Numbered from the stretch's first letter, positions 1 through 6,572 are shown. The stretch: DNA of 6,939 nt from JBFKOL01 sp041628815 (GCA_041628815.1 JBFKOL010000236.1:1-6939), one strand, 5' to 3'. Program-made: numbers and translations. Notes: a model not told the origin generated them from the sequence alone.

Positions 1-997
1 CCATAAATATGCCGACAAAAAGCAGGATCAAATTGACGAGAAGGATGATCACCAGGGGGTTGTCGCTCACAGAAAGCATGAAAGCACTGATGGATTGGGG
101 GATGTTTTCATAGGCCATGACCCACGACATACCTATGCTCGTAGCGACCAGAAGGAGAACGATGGCAGTAGTTCCGACAGAACCCAGGATGATACGGGGC
201 AATTCCCGCATCGATACTTCTTTATAGATAAAGGTCAGTACCAGGCAATACAACACGGCAACCGCGGAAGCTTCGGTAGCTGTAAAAATGCCAGCCACTA
301 TACCGCCGATAACTACAAACAACAATAAGAGACTCGGAAATGCGGCTATGAAAGTTCGCGCCAATTTTTTGAGACTGGTTCTTTCTCCTGAAGGAAACTT
401 CCTGTATCGAGACCAAATCGCCGCAGTGATCATCAAAAATAGTCCTGTAAGAATACCGGGTAGGTACCCAGCCAGGAACAATGCGGCTATGGATACCCCT
501 CCACTTGCCAGTGAATAAACAATTAGGATGTTACTGGGCGGTATGACCAGTCCGGTCGTTCCCGCAGTGGTATTCACGGCAGCGGTAAATTCTTTTGAAT
601 ACCCTGATTTTTCCATCTCTTCTCCCAAGGTACTTCCCAGGGCCGATACCGCAGCTACGGCCGATCCGGCGATGGCGCCAAAAAGCATGGCCGCAATGAT
701 GTTTACATGGGCCAGCCCCCCAGGCAGGGACCCCACAACTGCCTTCGCAAAAGCTACCAGTCTTCTTGCAATGCCACCGCGGTTCATGATTTGACCTGCC
801 AGGATAAAGAACGGAATAGCAAGTAAGGCAAAGCTGTCGAGTCCCGTGGCCATGCGCTGTGCAACCGTCGTTATTGACGGGATAAATGGAATGCTGAACA
901 ACATGGTGACCACGCTGCTGATACCGATGCTCCATGCAATCGGAACACCGATTCCAATCAGGACGACAAAAGATATGACCAGCACCGCAATTTCCAC
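1..997 (-). CDS. dctM: TRAP transporter large permease DctM, 3' end cut by window edge
   Basis: Large membrane subunit of a tripartite ATP-independent periplasmic transporter; with the small subunit it drives Na+- or H+-coupled import of a substrate delivered by the binding protein. About 332 codons are present of a usual ~430, so the C-terminus lies beyond the left edge. I read the frame directly from the minus strand. Family landmarks in order: a first membrane helix ending in GIGVPIAWSIG (~15-25), the LDSFALLAIPFFILAGQIM block (53-71) followed by NRGGIARRL, a G/A-rich re-entrant stretch with AGSAVAAVSALGSTL, then NTTAGTTGLVIPPSN (142-156), and several further hydrophobic segments. The start is GTG at 997-995, which gives the classic MEIAVLVISF N-terminus. 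It shares one base with the dctQ stop (TAGTG), so translation is coupled. The substrate cannot be read from this subunit; the neighbouring aldolase suggests a sugar acid. Confidence 0.95.
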   Translation of the reverse strand, partial: MEIAVLVISFVVLIGIGVPIAWSIGISSVVTMLFSIPFIPSITTVAQRMATGLDSFALLAIPFFILAGQIMNRGGIARRLVAFAKAVVGSLPGGLAHVNIIAAMLFGAIAGSAVAAVSALGSTLGEEMEKSGYSKEFTAAVNTTAGTTGLVIPPSNILIVYSLASGGVSIAALFLAGYLPGILTGLFLMITAAIWSRYRKFPSGERTSLKKLARTFIAAFPSLLLLFVVIGGIVAGIFTATEASAVAVLYCLVLTFIYKEVSMRELPRIILGSVGTTAIVLLLVATSIGMSWVMAYENIPQSISAFMLSVSDNPLVIILLVNLILLFVGIFM

Positions 998-1482
998 TAT
1001 CCAGCTTTTGTGCTTGTAAAAAGGTCCCTTAGCTTGAAATAAACGATCAATACTCCGCTGATAGGGAGCACCGAATAGACCACCCACATCGGAACACGTA
1101 ACGCAGGAGACATCTGGCCCAAAACGCTGGTAACGTACATCAGCCGAATACCTCCCACCACCATTACAAGCAAGGCGAACATAATGATCAGCACATTGAT
1201 CAGCACCAACAACTTCTTCTGTCCCACGGCACTGAGCGAAGGTAGCAACAGGTCGATGGAAAGATGCATCTTGCGACCAGCCGCCCACGCTGCACCCAGG
1301 ACACCGATCCAGATCAACAGGAACCTGGCGAGCTCTTCAGACCAGGAAGCTTGACTGCCAAGCATATATCGCGTGAAGACACCCCATAGCACATCTAAAG
1401 TCATCAATGACATTAGGGCTATCAGCACCCAACCCACAAATGCATCTATCCCTTTTTCATTTAAAGCCTCTCCCTTTTTCAT
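997..1482 (-). CDS. dctQ: TRAP transporter small permease DctQ
   Basis: Small membrane subunit (161 residues, normal for the family) of the same TRAP transporter; it scaffolds the large subunit and docks the binding protein. Four hydrophobic segments are visible at about 15-36, 52-68, 90-113 and 131-150. Typical DctQ landmarks: F-T-R-Y after helix 1 (36-39), W47-S-E-E-L-A-R-F, then G69-R-K-M-H with I-D shortly after, and P-A-L-R-V-P (126-131) before the last helix. The ATG start at 1482 overlaps the dctP stop as ATGA, and the stop overlaps the GTG of dctM by one base, so the three genes must be co-translated. The N-terminal 11 residues are hydrophilic and arise from a stretch that contains a small direct repeat (see repeat feature). 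Confidence 0.95.
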   Translation of the reverse strand: MKKGEALNEKGIDAFVGWVLIALMSLMTLDVLWGVFTRYMLGSQASWSEELARFLLIWIGVLGAAWAAGRKMHLSIDLLLPSLSAVGQKKLLVLINVLIIMFALLVMVVGGIRLMYVTSVLGQMSPALRVPMWVVYSVLPISGVLIVYFKLRDLFTSTKAG

Positions 1483-1484
1483 TT
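1449..1484 (-). repeat. 14-bp direct repeat around the dctQ start codon
   Basis: The 14-mer AAATGAAAAAGGGA (minus strand) occurs at 1484-1471 and again at 1462-1449, 22 bases apart. The first copy holds the dctQ start ATG; the second holds a decoy ATG out of frame with dctQ that would encode only four codons before TAG. Seen directly; a local duplication is the simplest explanation. Confidence 0.7.
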
Positions 1485-2453
1485 CATCTCGCGGATTTCT
1501 TGAATCAAGGCATATTTTCGTTCATCGTCCTTGTAAGCCTCCAGTAAGTCTTTGGTTATTTCAATAAAACTCGACTTGTCTGGACGGATAACCTCGACAC
1601 CTGCTTCTTGGACAGCGGCCAATGCTTTCTTTTCCGCTTCCTGCCATAGTTTGCGCTGGTAATCTTTGGCCTCGTCAGCGGCCAGCTGGAGCAATACCTG
1701 TTCTTTTGCGGAAAGGTTATTCCACGCCACAGTACCTATCACCAGGATGTCAGGGACAGCTGTGTGTTCGTTGAGCGTATAATATTTGCAAACTTCGTAG
1801 TGCTTGGAAGTGTAAAAACTCGGGGGATTGTTTTCCGCACCATCCACCACTCCCTGCTGTAATCCGGTGTACAACTCTCCCCAGGATAATGGAGTCGGCG
1901 CACCGCCCAACGTCCTTACAAGGTTGATGGCAGAGACACTTTCCTGGACACGGATTTTTTTTCCTTTCAGATCATCAGGCGTGCGGACAGGTGACTTGGT
2001 GTAAAAAGATCGCTGCCCGGCATCAAAGTAAGTGAGCCCCCTAAGCCAATATTGCTCGCTTTGGCGGAGCAGGGATTTGCCCAGGTCGCTATCCTGAGCC
2101 TTGTAGATATGAGACCGGTCCCTGAACAAATAAGGCATATTGAAAACTTCGAAGTCCGGCGCAAAGTTTTCCATTACTGCGCCTGACACCTTGGTCATGG
2201 CAAGGCTGCCGATCTGAAGCAGTTCAAGACATTGCCTCTCCGTTCCCAATTGTTGACTCGGATAGATTTCGATGGTTAAAGCCCCTTCCGAATGCATCTG
2301 AAGGCGTTCGGCCATATAAACCATTCCTTCGTGTACCGGATGGCTTACGTCCAGGCCGTGTGCGAGCTTAAGGGTCTTTTGATCGGACAAATCGATGCAT
2401 CCTGTAAAAACGAGGATCAAACCTATCAGAAAGGAAGCGGTTGAAAGGTGCAT
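1479..2453 (-). CDS. dctP: TRAP transporter substrate-binding lipoprotein DctP, probable sugar-acid binder
   Basis: Extracytoplasmic solute receptor of the TRAP transporter (324 residues). A hydrophobic leader at 7-18 ends in V-F-T-G-C, so Cys19 is a likely lipidation site and the receptor is probably membrane-tethered; the leader lacks Lys/Arg before the hydrophobic core, which is unusual. The DctP fold follows: KLAHGLD (29-35), YPSQQLG..RQCLELLQIGSL (64-84), MPYLF.D..H (106-115), G-Q-R148-S-F-Y-T, DLKGKKIR168VQES, and VDGAENNPPSFY (203-214). Arg168 matches the Arg that grips the ligand carboxylate in characterised TRAP receptors. The E-N-N-P-P-S stretch and the following H-Y-E-V-C-K-Y-Y resemble sugar-acid binders rather than C4-dicarboxylate binders. 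Substrate is inferred: a hexuronate or related acid, given the KDPG aldolase gene upstream. The ATG follows GGAAG by about 8 bases. Overlaps dctQ by ATGA. Confidence 0.94.
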   Translation of the reverse strand: MHLSTASFLIGLILVFTGCIDLSDQKTLKLAHGLDVSHPVHEGMVYMAERLQMHSEGALTIEIYPSQQLGTERQCLELLQIGSLAMTKVSGAVMENFAPDFEVFNMPYLFRDRSHIYKAQDSDLGKSLLRQSEQYWLRGLTYFDAGQRSFYTKSPVRTPDDLKGKKIRVQESVSAINLVRTLGGAPTPLSWGELYTGLQQGVVDGAENNPPSFYTSKHYEVCKYYTLNEHTAVPDILVIGTVAWNNLSAKEQVLLQLAADEAKDYQRKLWQEAEKKALAAVQEAGVEVIRPDKSSFIEITKDLLEAYKDDERKYALIQEIREMK

Positions 2454-2535
2454 AGGCAGCTTCCAATATAATGAGAAGTGCTGATCTTTAGGAATTATGT
2501 TGAAATTGTATAAGCCTGTAATCTCGTGGATGCTT
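2454..2535 (-). other. 82-base spacer between eda and dctP
   Basis: This gap contrasts with the overlapping dctP-Q-M starts. I see no hairpin followed by a T-run and no TAnnTTTG box in it, only a GGAAG ribosome-binding candidate just before dctP. The four genes could therefore be one transcript, but a weak internal promoter or mRNA processing site cannot be excluded by eye. Confidence 0.5.
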
Positions 2536-3210
2536 TTATTCGCCTTTTCGGATCGATGCTATCGTTTCTAATGTGCGCTTGGTCAGACTGGATATCTCTC
2601 CATAGTCATAGGCCCCATCCGGCTTTTTGACCATCAATTTAGAGCCCATACCCACGCAATACACCCCGGCATTAAACCAACTTTTTAGATTTTCGGGTTC
2701 AGGAGATACACCTCCCGTAGGCATGATGCTCGTCCAGGGTTGCGGCCCCTTGACAGCTTTGACAAAAGATGGCCCATAGACGGAACCCGGAAAGAGCTTT
2801 ACGATCTCACATCCCAATTCCTCTGCTCTTGCAATCTCTGTCAGACTACCACATCCCGGTGACCACAATACCTTGCGGCGATTACAGACGATTGCGATGT
2901 CCTCACGCAATACCGGTGTAACCACAAAATTGGCTCCTAACTGCATATATAGACTGGCAGTACTTGCATCCGTTACCGATCCGACACCCATGATGAGGTC
3001 AGGCATTTCGACAATTGCCCATTCTTCGAGATCGGCAAAAACCTCGTGCGCATAGTCCCCGCGATTGGTAAATTCAAGCAGCCTCGCACCACCCTTGTAA
3101 ATGGCCGACAGCAACCTTCGGGCTTCGGAGGTATCGGCATGGTGGAAAAGTGGCACCATGCCCTGTTCTTTCATTTTTTGAGCGACTTGTATCCTGGTAA
3201 ATCTGGCCAT
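2536..3210 (-). CDS. eda: 2-dehydro-3-deoxy-phosphogluconate (KDPG) / 4-hydroxy-2-oxoglutarate aldolase
   Basis: Class I aldolase that cleaves KDPG to pyruvate and glyceraldehyde-3-phosphate in the cytoplasm, the last step of the Entner-Doudoroff and hexuronate pathways. At 224 residues it is slightly longer than E. coli Eda (213). Catalytic landmarks: L-L-E46-F-T-N-R50 (general base Glu and phosphate/pyruvate-binding Arg), MGVGSVTD (74-81), FVVTP99, S117-P-G, then IVK138LFP with Lys138 as the Schiff-base lysine, and MPTGGV (163-168) for phosphate binding. The family's usual L-R-T after the Glu is F-T-N-R-G here, a variant I associate with Bacteroidota homologues. First gene of a minus-strand run with the TRAP genes, pointing to uptake and breakdown of a sugar acid; kinase and isomerase/dehydratase genes are not in the window and may lie beyond the left edge. 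No strong Shine-Dalgarno precedes the ATG. Confidence 0.93.
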   Translation of the reverse strand: MARFTRIQVAQKMKEQGMVPLFHHADTSEARRLLSAIYKGGARLLEFTNRGDYAHEVFADLEEWAIVEMPDLIMGVGSVTDASTASLYMQLGANFVVTPVLREDIAIVCNRRKVLWSPGCGSLTEIARAEELGCEIVKLFPGSVYGPSFVKAVKGPQPWTSIMPTGGVSPEPENLKSWFNAGVYCVGMGSKLMVKKPDGAYDYGEISSLTKRTLETIASIRKGE

Positions 3211-3267
3211 TAAAATTCTTTAAGGTTTTCTAACAATTAATTTCAGATCGAATTTTAATCCAAAATA

Positions 3268-3275
3268 CAAATGTA
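3268..3275 (-). promoter_or_regulatory. Candidate -7 promoter element for eda-dctPQM
   Basis: TACATTTG on the minus strand is an exact match to the Bacteroidota housekeeping -7 consensus TAnnTTTG. It lies 57 bases before the eda start, giving an expected leader of about 50 bases. A TTTG that could be the -33 box sits at 3303-3300 but 24 bases away, longer than the usual 19-21, so the match rests on the -7 box alone. Confidence 0.45.
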
Positions 3276-3295
3276 TCAGAGAGCCTGACGCTACT

Positions 3296-3311
3296 TTGAC
3301 AAAGATGTCAA
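3296..3311. promoter_or_regulatory. Perfect inverted repeat, candidate operator
   Basis: TTGACA-AAGA-TGTCAA is a perfect 6-4-6 inverted repeat. It lies between the divergent eda and galK genes, just upstream of the candidate eda -7 box, about 85 bases before eda and 150 before galK. A second, overlapping 5-1-5 palindrome CTTTG-A-CAAAG covers 3294-3304. Size and placement suit a dimeric regulator such as a GntR- or LacI-family protein, but no regulator gene is visible and the regulator type is a guess. Confidence 0.4.
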
Positions 3312-3426
3312 TGTGGTTGCAGTCAGAAACAATAAAGACCAATAAGTAAAACGGATCAACATCGGATTTTTTTAGTCAAATTGAGCCAGGACTGGACAAG
3401 AGGTTTTTCTAGCAAAAAAAAAGAAT

Positions 3427-3435
3427 TAATTTTTG
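3427..3435 (+). promoter_or_regulatory. Weak candidate -7 element for galK
   Basis: TAATTTTTG resembles TAnnTTTG with one extra base in the spacer. It would put a transcript start about 20 bases before the ATG at 3462, which would make the upstream TTG start impossible. No good -33 box is seen, so this is a weak call. Confidence 0.2.
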
Positions 3436-3461
3436 GATTCAACCCTGAGGATCGCGTAAAA

Positions 3462-4577
3462 ATGACTCACCATTCGATGGTTATTAGCAAAGCACCCGGA
3501 CGTATTAATCTCATCGGTGAACATACTGATTATAACAATGGATTTGTGTTGCCGGCAGCGATTGATAGGTATTGTACATTTCAATTATCCAGGAATGAAT
3601 CCCAATCGCTAATTAGATGTTCAGCTTTGGATCTGGGTGAATCGCACTCTTTTGACCTGACAGACCTCCAGCCAATAGAGAGTGGTTGGCAAAATTATGT
3701 CATGGGTGTGGTAAGCGAATTGCAAAAATTGGGCGCCGTCCTCCGTGGCTTTGATGCACGATTCAGCAGTGAGATCCCGATTGGGGGAGGTATGAGCTCT
3801 TCTGCAGCACTCGAATGCAGCCTGGCGATGGGATTGAAGAAGCTTTTTCATCTTGATCTCGATTCTTTATCTCTTGTGAAAGCTTCTCAACTCGCTGATC
3901 ATAATTTCGTCGGAGTTCGCAGTGGCATAATGGACCAGTTCACAAGCATGATGGGAAAAAAAGACCACGTAATTTTACTCGATTGCCAGACACTTCGCCA
4001 TACTTACTATCCGTGTAATTTGGGATCTTATAGATTCGTCCTTCTTAATACCAACGTGTCACATACGCTGGCTTCATCAGAATACAATACAAGGCGAGCT
4101 GAGTGCGAAGAAGGCTTGAAATACTTTCAGTCATTCGATGAAGAACTCACCAACTTACGCAATATATCGCCAGCATTTCTCAAAAAAAGTAAAAAGGCCA
4201 TTCCTGACACCATCTGGCGCAGATGCAAACATGTTTTCTTTGAGAACCAACGCGTCCTCGAAGCATGCGAGGCCCTGCAAAATGGCGATATTTCCCTTCT
4301 GGGACAACTCATGTACCAGTCACATTACAGCCTTCGTGATGACTATGATGTCAGTTGCGCCGAATTGGATTTTCTTGTCGATTTGACCCGTAACAATGCA
4401 CAAATAGCCGGGAGCCGAATGATGGGTGGCGGTTTTGGAGGATGCACCATCAACCTGGTGCATAAAAATATCATTGATCGATTTGTAGAAGAATCCGCAT
4501 CTGCCTATCAAAATGCTTTCGGAATACAATTAACGCCTTATTACGTCTCCATTTCGGATGGAGCAAGTAACACCTGA
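3462..4577 (+). CDS. galK: Galactokinase
   Basis: ATP-dependent C1 phosphorylation of D-galactose, the entry step of the Leloir pathway; cytoplasmic GHMP kinase. All three GHMP motifs are present (numbering from the ATG at 3462, 371 residues): APGRINLIGEHTDYN (11-25) with the galactose-binding segment, IPIGGGMSSSAALE (105-118) for ATP phosphates, and GSRMMGGGFGGC (317-328). S-G-I-M-D158-Q holds the probable catalytic Asp, followed by the family's LLDC and N.SHTLASSEYN.RR segments. Start choice: the frame is open back to a TTG at 3381 (398 residues), but that extension has low-complexity lysines from a nine-A run and no family similarity I recognise; the ATG at 3462 has GAGG 11 bases upstream and places the motif 1 near the N-terminus as in some Bacteroidota homologues. 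ATG at 3477 is also possible. It is divergent from eda and convergent with the next gene, with 33 bases between stops and no clear terminator. No other Leloir gene is in view. Confidence 0.93.
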   Translation: MTHHSMVISKAPGRINLIGEHTDYNNGFVLPAAIDRYCTFQLSRNESQSLIRCSALDLGESHSFDLTDLQPIESGWQNYVMGVVSELQKLGAVLRGFDARFSSEIPIGGGMSSSAALECSLAMGLKKLFHLDLDSLSLVKASQLADHNFVGVRSGIMDQFTSMMGKKDHVILLDCQTLRHTYYPCNLGSYRFVLLNTNVSHTLASSEYNTRRAECEEGLKYFQSFDEELTNLRNISPAFLKKSKKAIPDTIWRRCKHVFFENQRVLEACEALQNGDISLLGQLMYQSHYSLRDDYDVSCAELDFLVDLTRNNAQIAGSRMMGGGFGGCTINLVHKNIIDRFVEESASAYQNAFGIQLTPYYVSISDGASNT

Positions 4578-4610
4578 AGAACTTACCGCATTGTCGATAG
4601 ATGGATTCCC

Positions 4611-5885
4611 TCAAATCCGCTGAAGCACATCGATGGTGCTGTCAATTTCTTCCATATTGTTGTAGATATGAACCGAGTGCCGTACCAATTCCTGTCCAAC
4701 CGACCTTGGCTGTAGTCTGGCTTCCTCCCACAGTTTTCGTTGCAACTCAGGGCCCGACATACCGTCGATGGCATAGGTAGTTATTCCGGCACACATGTCG
4801 GGGTGCAACGATGAATGTATGGAGACTTTCGTGACTCCTTGAAGACCTGATCGGAGGTGATCACCCAATTCTTTGATCCTGGCTATCCACCGGTCGGGGC
4901 CAATGGTGTTGTAGAAGTCCAAAGCAGCTTCGAGACCTACGATCAACGACTGGTTGCCGGTACCATTTTGCATGAGCCGGAAGCCGTGATCTTCTTTGTT
5001 TTCCCAGTTGTAACTGGCTATGGTCGACCATATGTCTTCAATCACCCCCGGACGGATGTATAAAATGCCGTTGCCACCGGGTGCCAACAACCATTTGTGC
5101 AGGCTGGAATAATAGGCGTCACAACCGATATCCTGTACATCCACTTTGATCTGTCCAACACACTGGGCGCCATCCAATATGGTAAATATGCCACGCTGTC
5201 GTGCCTCCTCACAGATCTCCTTGACAGGCATGACCACGCCAAAGACCGATATAATGTGGGGTATGGCGATGACGCGGGTTTTCGGGGTCACTTCTTTAAA
5301 GACTGCATCGTAGATTTCCTGCGGATCATTAGCCGGCACCGGCATTTTGGCCTGTTTGTAGATGCACCCTTTTCGTTTGGCCATCAATTGCCAAGCGCCA
5401 AAACCGCCTCCATGCTCCTGATCCGTATTGATCAGTTCGTCTCCTTCACGGAGATCGAGTCCATGTGCTACGTAGTTCATCCCGAAGGTGGCATTCTGGG
5501 TCAAAGCAATATTTCGATAATCTCCGTTTATGACGTCACCGACCTTTTTTCTTATGTCTTCATACGGGAAGTAACCACTCAACAACTGGGGTCCCGCATC
5601 TTTATAGTCTGTCTCCGCACCATGAACTGCACTGTACAGCATGTCGTCCATTACCTTATTCAAGACGTATCCCGGCATGGGTCCCATGGTGCCGTTGTTG
5701 AAATAGGTCTGACCTTCCTTGAGCGGAAACTGCATCCGAACCTGCTTCCAGAATTCCGGTTCGGACAAAGAGTGGTCTATAGGATCGAGCGAAAAAGATC
5801 TTTCCAGCCAATCTTTGGCCAAGGGTAAGGTAAGCGCTGAAAACGCCGATTGTCGGAGAAATTTTCTTCTTGAGTTCATTTCCAT
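4611..5885 (-). CDS. Class V aminotransferase-fold PLP enzyme with twin-arginine leader (CefD/NifS-like)
   Basis: Fold-type I PLP enzyme of the class V group that contains isopenicillin-N epimerase-like proteins and cysteine desulfurases; the actual substrate is not evident. After the leader, Y61-F-N-N-G-T-M-G-P begins the domain, with LTQNATFGMNYVAHGL (128-143), D155-Q-E-H-G-G-G-F, IPHIISVFGVVMP (208-220), LDGAQCVGQ (237-245; Asp238 should pair with the PLP ring nitrogen) and SSLHK264W with Lys264 the probable Schiff-base lysine, then APGGNG. The first residues M-E-M-N-S-R6-R7-K-F-L fit the Tat consensus, followed by a short hydrophobic core (14-23); Tat export would suit a protein that folds around PLP before export. 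An alternative start is the ATG two codons later, which keeps the leader. Length 424, normal for the family plus a leader. It follows the methyltransferase gene by 42 bases on the same strand. Function beyond PLP dependence is open. Confidence 0.9.
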   Translation of the reverse strand: MEMNSRRKFLRQSAFSALTLPLAKDWLERSFSLDPIDHSLSEPEFWKQVRMQFPLKEGQTYFNNGTMGPMPGYVLNKVMDDMLYSAVHGAETDYKDAGPQLLSGYFPYEDIRKKVGDVINGDYRNIALTQNATFGMNYVAHGLDLREGDELINTDQEHGGGFGAWQLMAKRKGCIYKQAKMPVPANDPQEIYDAVFKEVTPKTRVIAIPHIISVFGVVMPVKEICEEARQRGIFTILDGAQCVGQIKVDVQDIGCDAYYSSLHKWLLAPGGNGILYIRPGVIEDIWSTIASYNWENKEDHGFRLMQNGTGNQSLIVGLEAALDFYNTIGPDRWIARIKELGDHLRSGLQGVTKVSIHSSLHPDMCAGITTYAIDGMSGPELQRKLWEEARLQPRSVGQELVRHSVHIYNNMEEIDSTIDVLQRI

Positions 5886-5922
5886 GAATTTAAAGAAATG
5901 TGTAAGTAAAATTGGGCCGATT

Positions 5923-5930
5923 CAAATCTA
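5923..5930 (-). promoter_or_regulatory. Candidate internal -7 element before the PLP-enzyme gene
   Basis: TAGATTTG on the minus strand exactly matches TAnnTTTG and overlaps the TAG stop of the upstream methyltransferase gene, 37 bases before the ATG at 5885. No TTTG is found 19-21 bases further upstream, so it may be chance. Confidence 0.22.
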
Positions 5931-6572
5931 CTTTTTAAAACTGATGGCCAGCCCACCCCCGGCGTTGTTAACACTGGTCGAATAATTAGGTAGTGATTTC
6001 ACATATTTCAAGTAGTCTTGAGCACCACGCATACCACGGTGACCTTCAGGACGCACATTGTGAGAAGTATAACATCCACCTTCGACCAGCTTTGGATCCA
6101 CATCATTGAAATAGTTCGTATACCAGTCTTTGTCCGCATCGCTGAATACAAAATCGAATGGCCCAGGCAGGTCTTTCACCAATTGGTGTGCATCTGCTAA
6201 CCGGGCATCAATGTATGGCATCAAGCCCGCTTCCTCGAAGTTAGCCAGTGCCCGCTTATGGCGCCGCTCATCGATTTCTATGGTGATCACTTTACCTCCG
6301 GTTTTGCTCATAGCCCAGGCTATCCAGATGGTTGAATGCCCGGTCGAAGTGCCGATCTCCAAGCCCCGGGTGTATCCATTTTCTACGATAAGATCATAGA
6401 GCAATTTTCCGTCAGATGCCGGCACGTTGAGGTCCCGCCATTGGCCTTCATTCTTGTCCAGAAAGTCTTTTACCTTTTTGTCCAATTCAGTATCCTGCGC
6501 AACGAATCCAGAGGTCAACCCCAAGGTACAAATGAGAAATAGCGATAAAGTAAGGAAGGATGACGGCTTCAT
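5928..6572 (-). CDS. O-methyltransferase family (Methyltransf_3-like) protein with N-terminal signal peptide
   Basis: SAM-dependent class I methyltransferase fold of the catechol/caffeoyl-CoA O-methyltransferase group, 214 residues. Residues 1-25 form an uninterrupted hydrophobic leader after a single Lys, ending near F-V-A25-Q, which looks like a Sec signal peptide; the cleavage site is not ideal. The mature part carries the SAM motif GLEIGTSTGHST (70-81), VITIEID (95-101) with the acidic residue for the SAM ribose, then FDFVFSDADKDWYTNYF (139-155) with Asp145, an expected metal ligand. The second ligand pair, normally D-N after the G-G turn, reads H171-N172 here (GGCYTSHN). The start is the only ATG that keeps the leader. 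Lies 42 bases upstream of the Tat-leader PLP enzyme on the same strand, so co-transcription is likely. A SAM enzyme outside the cytoplasm would be unusual, so either the leader is a membrane anchor or the protein has another ligand. Confidence 0.85.
   Translation of the reverse strand: MKPSSFLTLSLFLICTLGLTSGFVAQDTELDKKVKDFLDKNEGQWRDLNVPASDGKLLYDLIVENGYTRGLEIGTSTGHSTIWIAWAMSKTGGKVITIEIDERRHKRALANFEEAGLMPYIDARLADAHQLVKDLPGPFDFVFSDADKDWYTNYFNDVDPKLVEGGCYTSHNVRPEGHRGMRGAQDYLKYVKSLPNYSTSVNNAGGGLAISFKK

Noticed and set aside
531..935. A 134-codon minus-strand frame rich in His, Cys and Arg inside dctM
   Set aside because: It overlaps dctM in another frame; the dctM frame has clear membrane helices and family motifs, this one has none.
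3292..3298. TACTTTG on the plus strand as a galK -7 box
   Set aside because: It has one base too few in the spacer, lies about 160 bases before the gene and has no -33 partner; it is better explained as part of the palindrome region.
4603..4618. GGATT-6-AATCC hairpin between the convergent galK and PLP-enzyme stops, a possible bidirectional terminator
   Set aside because: The stem is only five pairs, has no T-run on either side, and overlaps the stop codon of the PLP-enzyme gene.
5097..5828. A 243-codon open frame on the plus strand opposite the PLP-enzyme gene
   Set aside because: It lies wholly inside a well-supported gene on the other strand, its translation shows no family motif and has the mixed composition of an antisense shadow.
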